This document shows positions 48,124 through 59,317 of a DNA stretch of 64,000 nucleotides, in pieces. The DNA is from Anaerolineae bacterium (GTDB lineage Bacteria; Chloroflexota; Anaerolineae; Anaerolineales; Villigracilaceae). Location: assembly GCA_030123675.1 (NCBI GenBank), contig JASJYH010000002.1:1-64000 (forward strand), given 5' to 3'. Each line of letters begins with the position of its first letter. The first letter of the stretch is position 1. The notes beneath the pieces are model-generated. The model searched no databases, had not been told where the DNA came from, and saw nothing but the letters and a program-made list of their open reading frames with translations. The position numbers were made by a program, and so were the translations under genes.

Positions 48124-48195
48124 ACTACCGTCTAAGCGGTAGTACGAGTACAAATAGGGCGGCGAGTCACCTTACGGATGACTCGCCGCTTTATG
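48124..48195 (+). terminator. Two tandem intercistronic hairpins (partial terminator / mRNA stabiliser)
   Basis: ACTACCG-TCTAAG-CGGTAGT (48124-48143), then GCGGCGAGTCA-N9-TGACTCGCCGC (48159-48189) followed by TTTATG. Confidence 0.65.
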
Positions 48196-48301
48196 TCTTT
48201 CAATATTCAATTATTTTTCGTTTGTAATTAATTCATATATTTTGATCGGCCATAACAACATACTTTGTGGCCGAGCTCACTTGAATCAGAAGGAGGCTTA
48301 A

Positions 48302-49165
48302 TTGGCTATTAATCCTGATATTAGGCGGCAACGCCCTGGTCTGGCACCTTGGGTTGGAGACCTTTCGCGGTTTCCGTGGTGGATTCTGGTTGTACTTCTT
48401 ATTGGTATCGCGGTAACATACGCTATTATTGATAATCGCTTTTGGGGAGAAGCGTACGACTTTGTCAAGTTGGGAATAAAAATAACGGTCAAAGTAAGCC
48501 TGATATCGTTCACTGTTGCCCTGAGTTTGGGGTTGCTGGCCGGCCTAGGCGGCCTTTCCAGTAATATGATATACCGCAATTTCTCAATGTTGTATGTTCA
48601 AGTCATCCGTGGTATCCCTATCATTGTTCAACTATACTTCGTTGCCTTCGTTATCGCTCCTACAGTCGTATCGCAAATTAATAACTTAGGGGACTGGATG
48701 TTAGCTTCAGGCATTCTTGTCAATCTGGGATCTGGCCTGGCTAATCTCCATATCCGGGATGTACCTATGATAAATCGTGCTATCGCAAGTTTGGCGATTG
48801 CGTATGGCGCTTTCGAAGCGGAGGTTTTTCGAGCAGGTATTCAATCTATTGAGCGGGGACAAACAGAGGCAGCCCGCTCGTTGGGGATGAGCCATTTCCA
48901 ATCCATGCGTTACATCATTCTGCCGCAAGCGATCCGGGTAGTCATGCCACCGCTGGGAAACGATTTCATCTCGATATTGAAGGACTCGTCTCTGGTTTCT
49001 ATCCTGGCGGTCCGTGAATTAACTCATATGGGCCAGCTCCATCGAGCCCGTACCTTTCGCTCTTGGGAGGCCTTGGGCACTGTGGCAGTCCTATATTTGA
49101 TGCTAACACTCACGCTTGCGTTCCTAGTTAAGTCGATGGAGAGGAGATTGGCATTTGAAAAATAG
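48302..49165 (+). CDS. Amino-acid ABC transporter permease
   Basis: [72 protein letters not shown]. Confidence 0.92.
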   Translation: MAINPDIRRQRPGLAPWVGDLSRFPWWILVVLLIGIAVTYAIIDNRFWGEAYDFVKLGIKITVKVSLISFTVALSLGLLAGLGGLSSNMIYRNFSMLYVQVIRGIPIIVQLYFVAFVIAPTVVSQINNLGDWMLASGILVNLGSGLANLHIRDVPMINRAIASLAIAYGAFEAEVFRAGIQSIERGQTEAARSLGMSHFQSMRYIILPQAIRVVMPPLGNDFISILKDSSLVSILAVRELTHMGQLHRARTFRSWEALGTVAVLYLMLTLTLAFLVKSMERRLAFEK

Positions 49166-49916
49166 CAGCTCACTTTCCAATTCAGACGACATTATTATCC
49201 TTGACAATATTTCAAAAAGTTTCGGTGAGGTCAAAGCCATCATCGACGTCAGCATGAATGTAAAACGGGGAGAGGTGTGTTTCATCTTCGGGCCCAGCGG
49301 GGGTGGCAAGAGCACATTACTACGCTGCATCAATCATTTGGAGACTATCGACAGTGGAAAAATTGTAGTCGATGGCATTCACCTTACTGATTCTAAAACT
49401 GACATTAACCGTATTCGCTCAGAAGTTGGCATGGTCTTCCAGTTATTCAACCTTTTTCCTCATCTGAAAGTTCTTGAAAATATTACCTTGGCTCAGAAGG
49501 TAGTTCGCAAACGCAGTCGGAAAGAGGCCCTGGAAGTGGCACATACCTTGCTTAAAAGAGTTGGTATCCCTGAAAAAGCGGATGTGTTCCCAAATCAGCT
49601 ATCAGGTGGTCAAAAGCAGCGTGTGGCAATTGCTCGAGCCTTGGCTATGAATCCAAAAATCATGCTTTTCGATGAGCCAACCTCTGCGCTTGACCCAGAG
49701 ATGATCCAAGAAGTTCTTGAAGTCATGCTTGATCTGGCGAAAGAAGGCATGACCATGGTTGTTGTCTCGCACGAAATGGGTTTTGCAAAGGCTGCAGCTG
49801 ATCGAATGATCTTCTTGAGCGATGGAAAAATTGTCGAGACCGGGATAGGAAAAGAAATTTTTACCAATCCCAAAAAAGACAGGACCAAGGTATTCCTGAG
49901 TCAGGTTCTGAATTAA
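49155..49916 (+). CDS. Amino-acid ABC transporter ATP-binding protein
   Basis: Walker [20 protein letters not shown]; signature [34 protein letters not shown]. Confidence 0.95.
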   Translation: MKNSSSLSNSDDIIILDNISKSFGEVKAIIDVSMNVKRGEVCFIFGPSGGGKSTLLRCINHLETIDSGKIVVDGIHLTDSKTDINRIRSEVGMVFQLFNLFPHLKVLENITLAQKVVRKRSRKEALEVAHTLLKRVGIPEKADVFPNQLSGGQKQRVAIARALAMNPKIMLFDEPTSALDPEMIQEVLEVMLDLAKEGMTMVVVSHEMGFAKAAADRMIFLSDGKIVETGIGKEIFTNPKKDRTKVFLSQVLN

Positions 49917-49984
49917 ATAAGGTACCATCTAATATTTTAGATGGGTGTTAATATCAGCCACTCTCACCTGAACGAGGATTAATT

Positions 49985-50950
49985 ATGCCCAATCAAAAAT
50001 CAGGTAACAGTAAAATGCCTCAGTCTCTGACTGCGCCGCGATATACCGAGATCGCGACCTTTATGCGCACTCCGATCATAACCGATCCGAGTGACTATGA
50101 TCTTGCTATTGTAGGAATTCCATATGATGGAGCGGTTACCAATCGTCCAGGTGCGCGTCATGGACCCCGCGAACTGCGCAACTCATCCAGCTTAATGCGC
50201 ACCATCCATCATGTGACCAAAGTGAATCCCTATGAATTATGTCGCATCGGCGACGGGGGCGATGTGCGCTTCACTCGAATTTACGAGATAGAGCCCTCCC
50301 TTGAAGAGATCACACAACACATTTCACACTTTCATAATGCTGGTGTCGTGCCGCTCTCCGCTGGTGGCGATCACTCCATTACGTTGCCGATTATGCGCGC
50401 GATCGCCACTAATGGCCCTATCGGGTTGATTCACATTGATGCGCATACCGACACATGGGATGAATTTATGGGCTCCAAATACATGCATGGCACACCATTT
50501 CGCCGCGCCGTTGAGGAAAACTTATTAGACCCGAAACGAACAATTCAAATTGGCATCCGTGGTGCCCAGACTTCCTCAGAGGGTTGGGATTATTCTGAAA
50601 AAATCGGCATGCGCATGATGTTCATCGAGGAATTCAACCAGCTCGGTGTTGAGGCTGTTATCCGTGAGGCACGCCAAATTGTTGGTGATAGGCCGACATA
50701 CATCTCATTCGACATCGATAGCTTAGATCCCGTCTACGCACCAGGAACAGGAACTCCGGAGATTGGTGGACTAACAACCATCCAGGCCCAGGGCCTATTA
50801 CGCGGACTTCGTGGGCTGGACCTTATTGGAGCCGATGTGGTCGAGGTCTCACCACCCTTTGATCCGAGCGGGAATACCGCGCTGGTGGGAGCCACGATAA
50901 TGTTTGAGATATTGTGCCTGCTGGCAGAAACAATTTCAAAAAAAGGGTAG
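49985..50950 (+). CDS. Agmatinase / guanidino-acid hydrolase (ureohydrolase family)
   Basis: GIPYDGAVTNRPGARHGPRELR, GGDHSIT, HIDAHTDTWD, SFDIDSLDPVYAPGTGTPEIGG. Confidence 0.9.
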   Translation: MPNQKSGNSKMPQSLTAPRYTEIATFMRTPIITDPSDYDLAIVGIPYDGAVTNRPGARHGPRELRNSSSLMRTIHHVTKVNPYELCRIGDGGDVRFTRIYEIEPSLEEITQHISHFHNAGVVPLSAGGDHSITLPIMRAIATNGPIGLIHIDAHTDTWDEFMGSKYMHGTPFRRAVEENLLDPKRTIQIGIRGAQTSSEGWDYSEKIGMRMMFIEEFNQLGVEAVIREARQIVGDRPTYISFDIDSLDPVYAPGTGTPEIGGLTTIQAQGLLRGLRGLDLIGADVVEVSPPFDPSGNTALVGATIMFEILCLLAETISKKG

Positions 50951-51078
50951 GAGTTGTTGCCTCAAGCTGTTGACGAAATCTGCCAATAAAATAAACATAA
51001 TCTCGCCTTTCAAACCAGGGGATAATTTCCAACAGTAAGATATAATCAACCCGTTTGCATCAACGGACCCACCAATAA

Positions 51079-51771
51079 ATGGATAAAAATTCGATCTCCA
51101 AAAGTGGAGAATATTGGCAGGAGCATCTGCTTAGTTGGGAAGCCAGCGCATACTATAAAGATAATCCACGCAAAGCAAATCTTTGGGACAGCTTCTCGAC
51201 CCTGTTTCGCGGCGATGCTATGTACGTCCGCATGAACGCCGCGCTGGATTTGCTCAAACCATATATAAATGGGATGACCATTTTAGATGTTGGTTGTGCA
51301 TCTGGCCGGTTTCCATTCCAACTGTTGAATGCAGGCGCTGAAAAGATTTTCGGGATCGATATCTCACAGGAAGCCATCCAAATAGCAAATGCACAACGGA
51401 TAGAGGCGGGGGTGCAGGACAAGCTTGATTTTGCGGTAGCAGACGTTATTAACCCGGAAACCCCGCTTCCAAAATCGGACCTGGTAACCGCTCTCGGAGT
51501 AATTGAGTATTTCGACACGCAAGCCCTTTCCGCTTTTTTAGGCAACCTACAAACAGAATATTTCTTCCTAGATTTTCCAGACATATCCCGAAGAAAACAA
51601 TTCCCCACTTGGCAATTGCGGCAAGTGTACATCCGTGTAAATAAATTACCAGGAGTGTACCTCTATCGACCCGAAGAATTCAACAAATTGGCACAGCCCT
51701 TTGGGTTCAAAGAAATTTGGGTAGCAGAAAAAGATGGGTTCTTCTATATCACCAACCTGCTAAAAATATGA
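51079..51771 (+). CDS. SAM-dependent methyltransferase
   Basis: MTILDVGCASGRFPFQLLNAGAEKIFGIDISQEAIQIA. Confidence 0.82.
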   Translation: MDKNSISKSGEYWQEHLLSWEASAYYKDNPRKANLWDSFSTLFRGDAMYVRMNAALDLLKPYINGMTILDVGCASGRFPFQLLNAGAEKIFGIDISQEAIQIANAQRIEAGVQDKLDFAVADVINPETPLPKSDLVTALGVIEYFDTQALSAFLGNLQTEYFFLDFPDISRRKQFPTWQLRQVYIRVNKLPGVYLYRPEEFNKLAQPFGFKEIWVAEKDGFFYITNLLKI

Positions 51772-52619
51772 ACCGCAAACTGGTCTGCCTCACCCTAGAT
51801 ATGGAACCAGATTACGGCGATCCCGATAGACGTATACGATTGTTAGACAATCAGGAATATTTTGATCGATACACTGGCATTATTCAAAAATATAATGCAA
51901 AAGTAACAATGTTTACCGTCACTTCATTATTCGAGGGGTACGGAAAAAAATTTGAGCTTCTGAGTCAAACCATTCCACTTGAGTTTTCAGCCCATTCCCA
52001 CAGTCATGATCCAAATAATGCCGCTAGCCGCGATGAAATTGAGAAATCTATAAATTCCTTCCAACGGTATACAGGCCATGCCCCCATTGGCTATCGGGCA
52101 CCATTCGGCCAGATAGACAAAACCGGATTACAACATCTGTTAAATTTCGGATTCCGTTACGATGCCAGCATTTACACATCATTTCGCCCCGGGAAATTTG
52201 GTTATTCGAACATGACCAAACCCAATATCCCATTTCGGATCACTCAAGAGGACAAACAGTTAATTGAATTTCCATTCACAAGCCTTTCCGGCATTCGAAT
52301 TGTATTTGGGTTGAGCTATATAAAACTTCTAGGTTGGAAGCTCTTCTCAGCATTATGGAACATATTCGGGATACCAGATATTGTTCTAGCCTTATCGCAT
52401 CCGCATGATTTTTATTTTCACGAATTGGAAAAGTTTCATTCCCTAAGTGCGGAAAAAATTGCCCTTTCAAGAAATGCAAAGCATGCATTTACCTACTTTG
52501 AAAGAATGGTCCGCACACTAACAATGAAAGGTTATGAATTTGTTTTTGTAAGCGAAGCTTATGACTATGTGCAAAATATGGGGGGCTTAAGGGAAATCCC
52601 ATTAACCAATTGGAATTAA
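51768..52619 (+). CDS. Polysaccharide deacetylase-like (NodB-type) protein
   Basis: LTLDMEPDYGDPDRR, EFSAHSHSHDPNN, GYRAPFGQIDKTGLQHLLNFGFRYDASIY; ATG near 51768-51770 overlaps the methyltransferase stop. Confidence 0.78.
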   Translation: MNRKLVCLTLDMEPDYGDPDRRIRLLDNQEYFDRYTGIIQKYNAKVTMFTVTSLFEGYGKKFELLSQTIPLEFSAHSHSHDPNNAASRDEIEKSINSFQRYTGHAPIGYRAPFGQIDKTGLQHLLNFGFRYDASIYTSFRPGKFGYSNMTKPNIPFRITQEDKQLIEFPFTSLSGIRIVFGLSYIKLLGWKLFSALWNIFGIPDIVLALSHPHDFYFHELEKFHSLSAEKIALSRNAKHAFTYFERMVRTLTMKGYEFVFVSEAYDYVQNMGGLREIPLTNWN

Positions 52620-52620
52620 C

Positions 52621-52644
52621 AAAAACCCCCGTCTTACGACGGGG
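52621..52644 (-). terminator. Intrinsic terminator of the tRNA-Leu gene
   Basis: On the minus strand CCCCGTC-GTAA-GACGGGG followed by GTTTTTGTT. Confidence 0.8.
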
Positions 52645-52647
52645 ATG

Positions 52648-52729
52648 TGCGCTGGAGAGGACTTGAACCTCCACGCCTTGCGGCACATGGCCCTCAACCA
52701 TGCCTGTCTGCCAATTCCAGCACCAGCGC
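52648..52729 (-). tRNA. tRNA-Leu(GAG)
   Basis: Minus strand GCGCTGG...CATGG-TTGAGGG-CCATG...GGAGGTTCAAGTCCTCCAGCGC-type cloverleaf with 7-bp acceptor GCGCTGG/CCAGCGC, long variable arm and anticodon GAG; no encoded CCA. Confidence 0.92.
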
Positions 52730-52846
52730 AAGCAGGATAGGTATTATAATCTCCCTGCTTCGATTGTCAAGCAACCCTCACGCTTACAGGGCATGCGGAA
52801 TATAGATAAGAAATATAGATATAATAAGGGATTTAAAGGAGAATTG

Positions 52847-53863
52847 ATGGCCTGCATTGTACTAGACGCAATGGGTAGTGATAATTATCCCCACCCAGAT
52901 GTGGAGGGGGCTATCCTAGCCGCCCAAAAATATGATGTCGAAATTATATTGGTAGGGGACGAAGCAATACTTAAGCCCCTACTGACCACTGTCGACACAG
53001 AAGCGCTTTCTATCAGCATAGTCCATGCTCCCAATATGTTAACAGCCAACGACAAAGGCATGAACTTGGTACTAAAAGCCCGCCGGCCCAACTCTCAGAA
53101 CTCGATAGCCGTCGGTATCGACCTTGTAAAAAATGGTAAAGCCGATGCTTTTGTAACAGTTGGCAACACCGGAGCGGCGATGGTGACCGCATATTTTCGT
53201 TTGGGAACAATACCAGGAGTAGATCTACCGGCCCTTGCACCAATAATCCCCACAGCCACAGGTTCTTGTGTAATTTTAGATGTCGGTGCCAATACCGATG
53301 TGAAGCCAAAAAATTTATTACAGTTTGGCATTATGGGAAGCATTTATTCAGAAAAGGTGTGCGGTGTCAAAAATCCCAAGATCGGCCTGATATCAAATGG
53401 TGAAGAAGAAGGCAAAGGCAATCAACTGGTAAGGGATGCCAGCCTGCTTTTTAAAGATTCTAATTTGAATTACTTCGGTAACATTGAAGGGAAAGAATTA
53501 GCCGGCGGATCAGTAGATGTGGCAGTCACTGATGGGTTTGTTGGAAACGTCATCCTTAAAATTTATGAGGCGGTTGCGAAACTGATTTTAGAAACGATCA
53601 CTAAGGCCATCAAAAGCGGTGGACTCGTGGCTATGCTTGGTGGTTTGTTGGCCAGACCTGCACTGAGAAAAGTAAAAGTCCTGCTTAATCCCAGCGAGTA
53701 TGGTGCCGCGCCCTTGCTTGGCGCAAACGGATTGGTTTTTATCGGACACGGTCGCTCAGATGCGAACGCAATAACAAATGCAATCCGGGTCGCCAAAGAA
53801 GCTATTGAGTCGGATGTTATCGGATCCATAAAGGTCGCAATAGAAGAAAATCTGAAAACATAA
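52847..53863 (+). CDS. plsX: Phosphate acyltransferase PlsX
   Basis: IVLDAMGSDNYPHPDVEGAILAAQKYDVEIILVGDE, FVTVGNTGAAMVTAYFRLGTIPGVDLPALAPIIPT; AAAGGAGAATTG RBS before ATG 52847. Confidence 0.94.
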   Translation: MACIVLDAMGSDNYPHPDVEGAILAAQKYDVEIILVGDEAILKPLLTTVDTEALSISIVHAPNMLTANDKGMNLVLKARRPNSQNSIAVGIDLVKNGKADAFVTVGNTGAAMVTAYFRLGTIPGVDLPALAPIIPTATGSCVILDVGANTDVKPKNLLQFGIMGSIYSEKVCGVKNPKIGLISNGEEEGKGNQLVRDASLLFKDSNLNYFGNIEGKELAGGSVDVAVTDGFVGNVILKIYEAVAKLILETITKAIKSGGLVAMLGGLLARPALRKVKVLLNPSEYGAAPLLGANGLVFIGHGRSDANAITNAIRVAKEAIESDVIGSIKVAIEENLKT

Positions 53864-53892
53864 CCGGGAAAAACTCTCGAAAGAAGATAAAA

Positions 53893-54585
53893 ATGGTAAT
53901 CATTAAAAATGAAAAACTAATCAAACGAAATTCTAAAATTGGCTTGTACACAAACTTCGGGGCACTGGCTGTACTAGGGATAGGTATGTATATTTCATTT
54001 ACAAGACCTGAATATTTCGTGTGGGCGATGGCTGCATTGTTAGGTGGATTTACCCTCACTCAGATCGGAATGTACTTTGGCAACCGCTGGGGCCGCTCAC
54101 CCCGTCCGGACGAACGCTTGGATACCGGTCTCAAAGGGTTGCCCAAGGAATTCCACCTTTATCACTGGACAACGCCAGTTTCTCATTTGCTAGTCGGCCC
54201 CTCCGGAATTTGGGTGTTATTGCCCTACAATCAACGCGGCAGTATCACGTACCAAAAAAATCGTTGGAAAATAATTGGCGGCGGGTTCCTGCAAGGATAT
54301 ATGCGAATATTTGGTCAAGAGGGACTCGGCCGCCCAGATTTGGAAGCCGAGTCTCAGATTAATGCCATTCGCAAAGCTCTCACCAAAAAGTGGGGGGATA
54401 GTGAGATTCCGGAGATAAAAGCCGCGCTGGTCTTTACAAACCCATCACTCAGTTTCGACGTAAAAGATGCGCCTTTATCTGCTTTGCCGTTGAAAAAATT
54501 AAAAGACTTCACTCGTCAAAGTGCTAAGAAAAAACCAATTACCACTCAAATGGTTGAGAAGGTACAAGCTGTTTGGTCTAAATAG
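53893..54585 (+). CDS. Membrane protein with two TM helices and NERD/nuclease-like soluble part (uncertain)
   Basis: Two N-terminal TM segments, then YHWTTPVSHLLVGPSGIWVLLPYNQRGSITYQKNRWKI... reminiscent of NERD-type domains. Confidence 0.5.
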   Translation: MVIIKNEKLIKRNSKIGLYTNFGALAVLGIGMYISFTRPEYFVWAMAALLGGFTLTQIGMYFGNRWGRSPRPDERLDTGLKGLPKEFHLYHWTTPVSHLLVGPSGIWVLLPYNQRGSITYQKNRWKIIGGGFLQGYMRIFGQEGLGRPDLEAESQINAIRKALTKKWGDSEIPEIKAALVFTNPSLSFDVKDAPLSALPLKKLKDFTRQSAKKKPITTQMVEKVQAVWSK

Positions 54586-54672
54586 TCACCTTAGGTTATC
54601 TCAGAATCCCAAATAAAGGAGGCCGAGATAGCTTTCTCAATCTATTTTTTTAGCAAAAGTCTTGATGACTAT

Positions 54673-55071
54673 TTAGAATGAAGTTACCGCCTTATTAAGG
54701 TCTTTCTCAATTGAGACCAGCATATCAAATCCCGACATCTTCAACACTTCTAATACATCTTTTGTGGGGTTTAACAACTTCATATGTGGAGAATTGTATG
54801 AGCCATCTGCAATGTGTTTATAAATATCCTGGTCAGCATCCTCGGGCGATAATTCGCGCAGCTTATTGAAAACTTCATTTAAAACACGTAACCCAGCACT
54901 ACTCATATAAGGTACCTTACTCAAATCAAGAACTATATACCTGGCGCCCCTTTCAATTTCCTCCAAAACTTTAATTCGAAATTCCTCAGCGCTAGCAGAA
55001 TCTGTTTTGCCTGCAATCTGAATCACTGACACAGGTACTCGGCCTTGCTCCTGCGAAATTGTTACATCCAT
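54673..55071 (-). CDS. STAS-domain anti-sigma factor antagonist-like protein
   Basis: VIQIAGKTDSASAEEFRIKVLEEIERGARYIVLDLSKVPYMSSAGLRVLNEVF. Confidence 0.88.
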   Translation of the reverse strand: MDVTISQEQGRVPVSVIQIAGKTDSASAEEFRIKVLEEIERGARYIVLDLSKVPYMSSAGLRVLNEVFNKLRELSPEDADQDIYKHIADGSYNSPHMKLLNPTKDVLEVLKMSGFDMLVSIEKDLNKAVTSF

Positions 55072-55271
55072 AATAACTCCTTTTGTAGAATTTTGAGTTA
55101 CGAATGAATAAAAAATGATTTCAATTAATTTACGTGCAATTTATATAAAAATCCAGAAACCCTACAATTGATCTTGTTAGTGGTGATAAAGCTTAATCAG
55201 AACCATAATTAAGGCAAATATTATACGGCCCAAATCTCTGTGCGATACCCCGGCGGTATAATGAGATCGAT

Positions 55272-55907
55272 ATGCGAAAGCAAGTACTCACCATTCTCAT
55301 TATACTCGGCTTACAGGCTTGTTCAGCCATTGAAGCTTATCTCGAAGTGCCCCCTACAAGCACACCCACCATCACCACAACTCCAACGCGGACCCCCACT
55401 AGCACACCTACATTTACTCCAACAATTACACATACGCCTCGTAACACCGCAACAAGAATTGTAGCAGCACCAACATTCACACCCCTTTACTTTGCAAGTG
55501 TAATCCCACCTACCTCACCTTTCACACCAACCCCTCTTACACCAACTGGTGGTTTTGAATCCATAAAAGTTTCTGAAGGAAAAATATTTTACGGAGCTTG
55601 CAAACAGAATTCTACCTTGATTTCAATCGAGGTAGAACATCCCGAAGACGTGCGCAAGGTTTATTTGTTTTTCAGGCTTGAGTCAGGCAAAAGACCCGGT
55701 GACACCACCCCATGGACGGGTACAGTGACCGATAATCGCGGGTTTGGTCTTTTTCGATATACTTTAAGGGCAAACAATATACCCGAACGTCATAATTTTA
55801 TCAAGGCTTGGGTAAATTACCAATTAGTAGCAGAAAACGCAGAGCAAGAAATTATCGGCCGTACTCAAATATATACTCGTTCCATCGTTCTTGAGCCGTG
55901 TAAATAA
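55272..55907 (+). CDS. Predicted lipoprotein with Thr/Pro-rich linker
   Basis: MRKQVLTILIILGLQACSAI lipobox; PTSTPTITTTPTRTPTSTPTFTPTITHTP low-complexity linker. Confidence 0.7.
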   Translation: MRKQVLTILIILGLQACSAIEAYLEVPPTSTPTITTTPTRTPTSTPTFTPTITHTPRNTATRIVAAPTFTPLYFASVIPPTSPFTPTPLTPTGGFESIKVSEGKIFYGACKQNSTLISIEVEHPEDVRKVYLFFRLESGKRPGDTTPWTGTVTDNRGFGLFRYTLRANNIPERHNFIKAWVNYQLVAENAEQEIIGRTQIYTRSIVLEPCK

Positions 55908-55985
55908 CCCCTCAATCCAACCTTACCTTTTTAGGTTCTAGGTTCAGTAAATTGGATTTCTAACTCGCATTGACCAGCGCAAAAT

Positions 55986-56570
55986 TTATTTGACTAGAAA
56001 CAAGCAATACGGTTTCCCACCTGCTCCCTTTTCCAATTTGGCTTCCTGCTCAACATCCCTATCCAACATAGTTTTCAGCATGGATCGGTCCATTTTGCAC
56101 AGTTCTGGATGAGATCCAATTATAGCTGAGTAAGGACAGTTTCCAAATACAACACGGGGACCTTCAGCGCCCGCTTCCCAATGACTGTGATAGTTCCTTG
56201 CATTCAGGTGTTCAACAGTGGCTGCCATTCTATCCATCAAAGGCTGATCTTCCCCATACCTATCTTTTGCAAGCCTAATTCCTAACGCCTCCATCCGGAC
56301 CCTTCCATTTGCTTCCATTAATAATACTTCAACCAATTCTGCGAGATTGTTTCCCATCAGTGTGCCTGCAAGCTGATAAACTTTCTCTGGACGCCCCTTG
56401 GATATCTGCCTACGACTGATAACTTTCACACGACCGTCCGACGCTAAAATTCCTAAGTGATAGCGGGCGTTAGCCGGCGTCATTTGTAACGCCCCCGCAA
56501 TCTCCCGCGATGAAACGGTTCCATGCCGTTTTAAATAATCAAGTATTATTTGGCGTGTTGTTTGGGGCAT
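55986..56570 (-). CDS. Winged-helix (ArsR/DeoR-like) transcriptional regulator with Cys-containing C-terminal domain
   Basis: TRQIILDYLKRHGTVSSREIAGALQMTPANARYHLGILASDGRVKV; C-term VVFGNCPYSAIIGSHPELCKMD. Confidence 0.8.
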   Translation of the reverse strand: MPQTTRQIILDYLKRHGTVSSREIAGALQMTPANARYHLGILASDGRVKVISRRQISKGRPEKVYQLAGTLMGNNLAELVEVLLMEANGRVRMEALGIRLAKDRYGEDQPLMDRMAATVEHLNARNYHSHWEAGAEGPRVVFGNCPYSAIIGSHPELCKMDRSMLKTMLDRDVEQEAKLEKGAGGKPYCLFLVK

Positions 56571-56709
56571 TTTGCTCTGGGTAACATTAGAAAATTGATC
56601 AAATAATCACAATAGATAAGAATTATACATGAAAATTCATTTTTGCAAATATATATTTGCGTTAAACAATTGACCAGCGCTGCTCCAAGAGATATAATTC
56701 CATAATAAA

Positions 56710-56919
56710 ATGTCTGATCCGCTGACGTGGGAATCATCATACGCCATTGCACTGGCGCTCAAACGGTCACTTCCAGATATTGACATTGAAACAGTCACAC
56801 TGGGAAATGTCCATGAATGGACCTTGGCTCTGGGTGATTTTGACGATGATCCGGCACTTGTCAACGATGATATCCTGTCAGCGATATACCAAGAATGGTA
56901 CGAGGAGTTACTTACATGA
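56710..56919 (+). CDS. iscX: IscX-like protein
   Basis: [44 protein letters not shown] matches the IscX acidic small-protein pattern. Confidence 0.8.
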   Translation: MSDPLTWESSYAIALALKRSLPDIDIETVTLGNVHEWTLALGDFDDDPALVNDDILSAIYQEWYEELLT

Positions 56920-57542
56920 GTGAAAATGATTTCACACTTCCCGGGTACGATATCCCAGAGGAAATGAAGAACACCATTAATATCACATCCCTAGACCGGC
57001 TTTATAACTGGGGGCGGCGCTCTTCCGTTTGGCCATTGATGTTCGGTTTGGCTTGTTGCGCGATCGAAATGATCGCCGCATCAACCGCCCGATACGACCT
57101 GGCTCGCTTCGGTATGGAGATTATGCGTCCCTCACCCCGCCAGAGTGACCTTATGCTGGTCGCCGGCACAGTCACCAAAAAGATGGTACCCATGATTGTT
57201 CGCCTGTACAACCAAATGCCGGAACCAAAATATGTGATTGCCATGGGAGCCTGCGCTTCCGGAGGTGGCCCTTTCAAGGAGGGCTACAATGTAGTAGCTG
57301 GTATCGACAAATTCCTACCAGTAGACGTATATGTCCCCGGTTGCCCTCCTACACCCCAAGCTCTCCTGTACGGATTAATCAAACTACAAGAAAAAATTGA
57401 CAAACAATCCCTCAAACATGTGCGCTGGTATCGCAAAGGGCCGGATTCAGTTGAAATTCCGGTGCCGCTGCTGGGTCCGGATTTGATCGATTTACGTCGT
57501 ACAGAAGAAATTAAAAAAATCGCTGCCCGAAAGGTTGAGTAG
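56916..57542 (+). CDS. nuoB: NADH-quinone oxidoreductase subunit B
   Basis: [76 protein letters not shown]. Confidence 0.95.
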   Translation: MSENDFTLPGYDIPEEMKNTINITSLDRLYNWGRRSSVWPLMFGLACCAIEMIAASTARYDLARFGMEIMRPSPRQSDLMLVAGTVTKKMVPMIVRLYNQMPEPKYVIAMGACASGGGPFKEGYNVVAGIDKFLPVDVYVPGCPPTPQALLYGLIKLQEKIDKQSLKHVRWYRKGPDSVEIPVPLLGPDLIDLRRTEEIKKIAARKVE

Positions 57543-57551
57543 GAGAAATTT

Positions 57552-59297
57552 ATGGCCACAACTGTTTCAACCAAATCTGTTGACCTTTCTACAATATTTC
57601 CTGACGCTGTTATTGCTGATGAGCGCAAGGGGTACACCGGTTGGTTAGTTGAAAAAGACAATTTAATTGAGATCGCCACATATGTACGTGAGGAGTTGGA
57701 CTATGATCTGCTCTCATCCGTCACCGGGGTAGACTACCTGCCAGAAGAAAAAATGGAGGTTGTCTATCAAGTCTACAAGACCACTGGCGGCCCTGGGCTC
57801 TTCTTCAAGGTTCAGATCCCGCGCGAAGACCCAATGGAAATCCCATCAGTCATTAATATCTGGCCTGGAGCAGACTTACAAGAGCGTGAGATCTGGGACT
57901 TGTATGGAATTAAATTTCCTGGCCATCCTGACTTGCGCCGTATCTTGACCTGGGAAGGCTTTGAAGGTCATCCAATGCGTAAAGATTGGCAGGAGCCATT
58001 CTATGAAGAGGAAACCAAACCCTTCAAAAGCCGCTGGCCGAAAGGGGAACATATCCATGCTGAAGAAATAAATCCCTACCACGACAATTTGAAATTCCCT
58101 CCAAAATTCAATCCCGAAAATTGGACCCCAACCGATCCGGAAGAAGCTCTCTACACTTCGCTTAAAAAATTTACGACCAAAAACGAGGATGGCTTGGAGG
58201 CGGAGCAAATTATTGTTAATATGGGTCCTCAGCATCCATCCACACACGGCGTTTTCCGAGCCGTTGTCGTGCTCGACGGAGAAAAGGTAGTCAGCCTCAA
58301 GCCGGTGATGGGATATCTTCATCGAAACCATGAGAAAATCGGCGAGCGCAATACCTACCTGCATAATATGCCTTACACCGATCGTTTAGATTACTTTAAT
58401 TCCATGGCAAACAATTGGGCTTATGCCCTGGCTGTAGAAAAATTGATGGGTATCGAGGTGACCGAGCGCTCTGAATACATTCGTGTAATTATGAGCGAAT
58501 TGACTCGCATCCAAAACCACCTGGTTTGGGTCGGAATATTTTTGAACGATCTGGGTGCTGTTGTTACACCCCTCCTATACGCATTCGAAGAACGGGAACT
58601 GATCCTTGACATTTTCGAAGAGGTTTCGGGTGCCCGGATGATGTGCAACTACTACCGATTTGGCGGTGTCGTTCGTGATATGCCTGTTAGGGCCTTTGAG
58701 AAGCTTAAGCAATTAGTGTATGACCGTTTGCCTGGGAAGATCGAGGAATTTGAGCGCCTGCTGAGTGAGAATGAAATCTTACTTTCGCGCGTTAAAGGTA
58801 TTGGTTACTTGAGCGCAAAGGACGCAATCGCCACTTCCATGACCGGCCCAATGCTGCGGGCATCTGGCGTTCCGTATGATATTCGTCGTGCAGAGCCTTA
58901 CGGGATATATGACCGTTTTGATTTTGATGTGGTTACTCGTCCCGAATGTGACTTGTATGCCCGGTATCATGTCCGGATTGAGGAGATGCATCAGAGCTTG
59001 CGCATCCTTGAACAAGCAGTTTCTACTATACCTGAAGGACCTATCTTGCCCAAGAAACCGGTTTATCAGGTGCGCGTTCCCGCAGGCGAAGCTTACGGAC
59101 GGATCGAATCTCCGAAAGGGGAACTTGGATTTTACGTGATTTCCAATGGCAAACCCAACCCTTGGCGTTATCACGTCCGAGCCCCATCCTTTATCAATAT
59201 AACCGCACTCGAAAAGATGTGTGTGGGTGAAAAAATCGCAGACTTTGTAGCAATTCTGGGAGCGATAGATATCGTGCTCGGTGAACTTGATAGGTAA
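57552..59297 (+). CDS. nuoCD: Fused NADH-quinone oxidoreductase subunits C and D
   Basis: NuoC-like [39 protein letters not shown], then NuoD-like [14 protein letters not shown]...[15 protein letters not shown]. Confidence 0.93.
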   Translation: MATTVSTKSVDLSTIFPDAVIADERKGYTGWLVEKDNLIEIATYVREELDYDLLSSVTGVDYLPEEKMEVVYQVYKTTGGPGLFFKVQIPREDPMEIPSVINIWPGADLQEREIWDLYGIKFPGHPDLRRILTWEGFEGHPMRKDWQEPFYEEETKPFKSRWPKGEHIHAEEINPYHDNLKFPPKFNPENWTPTDPEEALYTSLKKFTTKNEDGLEAEQIIVNMGPQHPSTHGVFRAVVVLDGEKVVSLKPVMGYLHRNHEKIGERNTYLHNMPYTDRLDYFNSMANNWAYALAVEKLMGIEVTERSEYIRVIMSELTRIQNHLVWVGIFLNDLGAVVTPLLYAFEERELILDIFEEVSGARMMCNYYRFGGVVRDMPVRAFEKLKQLVYDRLPGKIEEFERLLSENEILLSRVKGIGYLSAKDAIATSMTGPMLRASGVPYDIRRAEPYGIYDRFDFDVVTRPECDLYARYHVRIEEMHQSLRILEQAVSTIPEGPILPKKPVYQVRVPAGEAYGRIESPKGELGFYVISNGKPNPWRYHVRAPSFINITALEKMCVGEKIADFVAILGAIDIVLGELDR

Positions 59298-59317
59298 GCT
59301 TGGGAGAATAATAAGCT

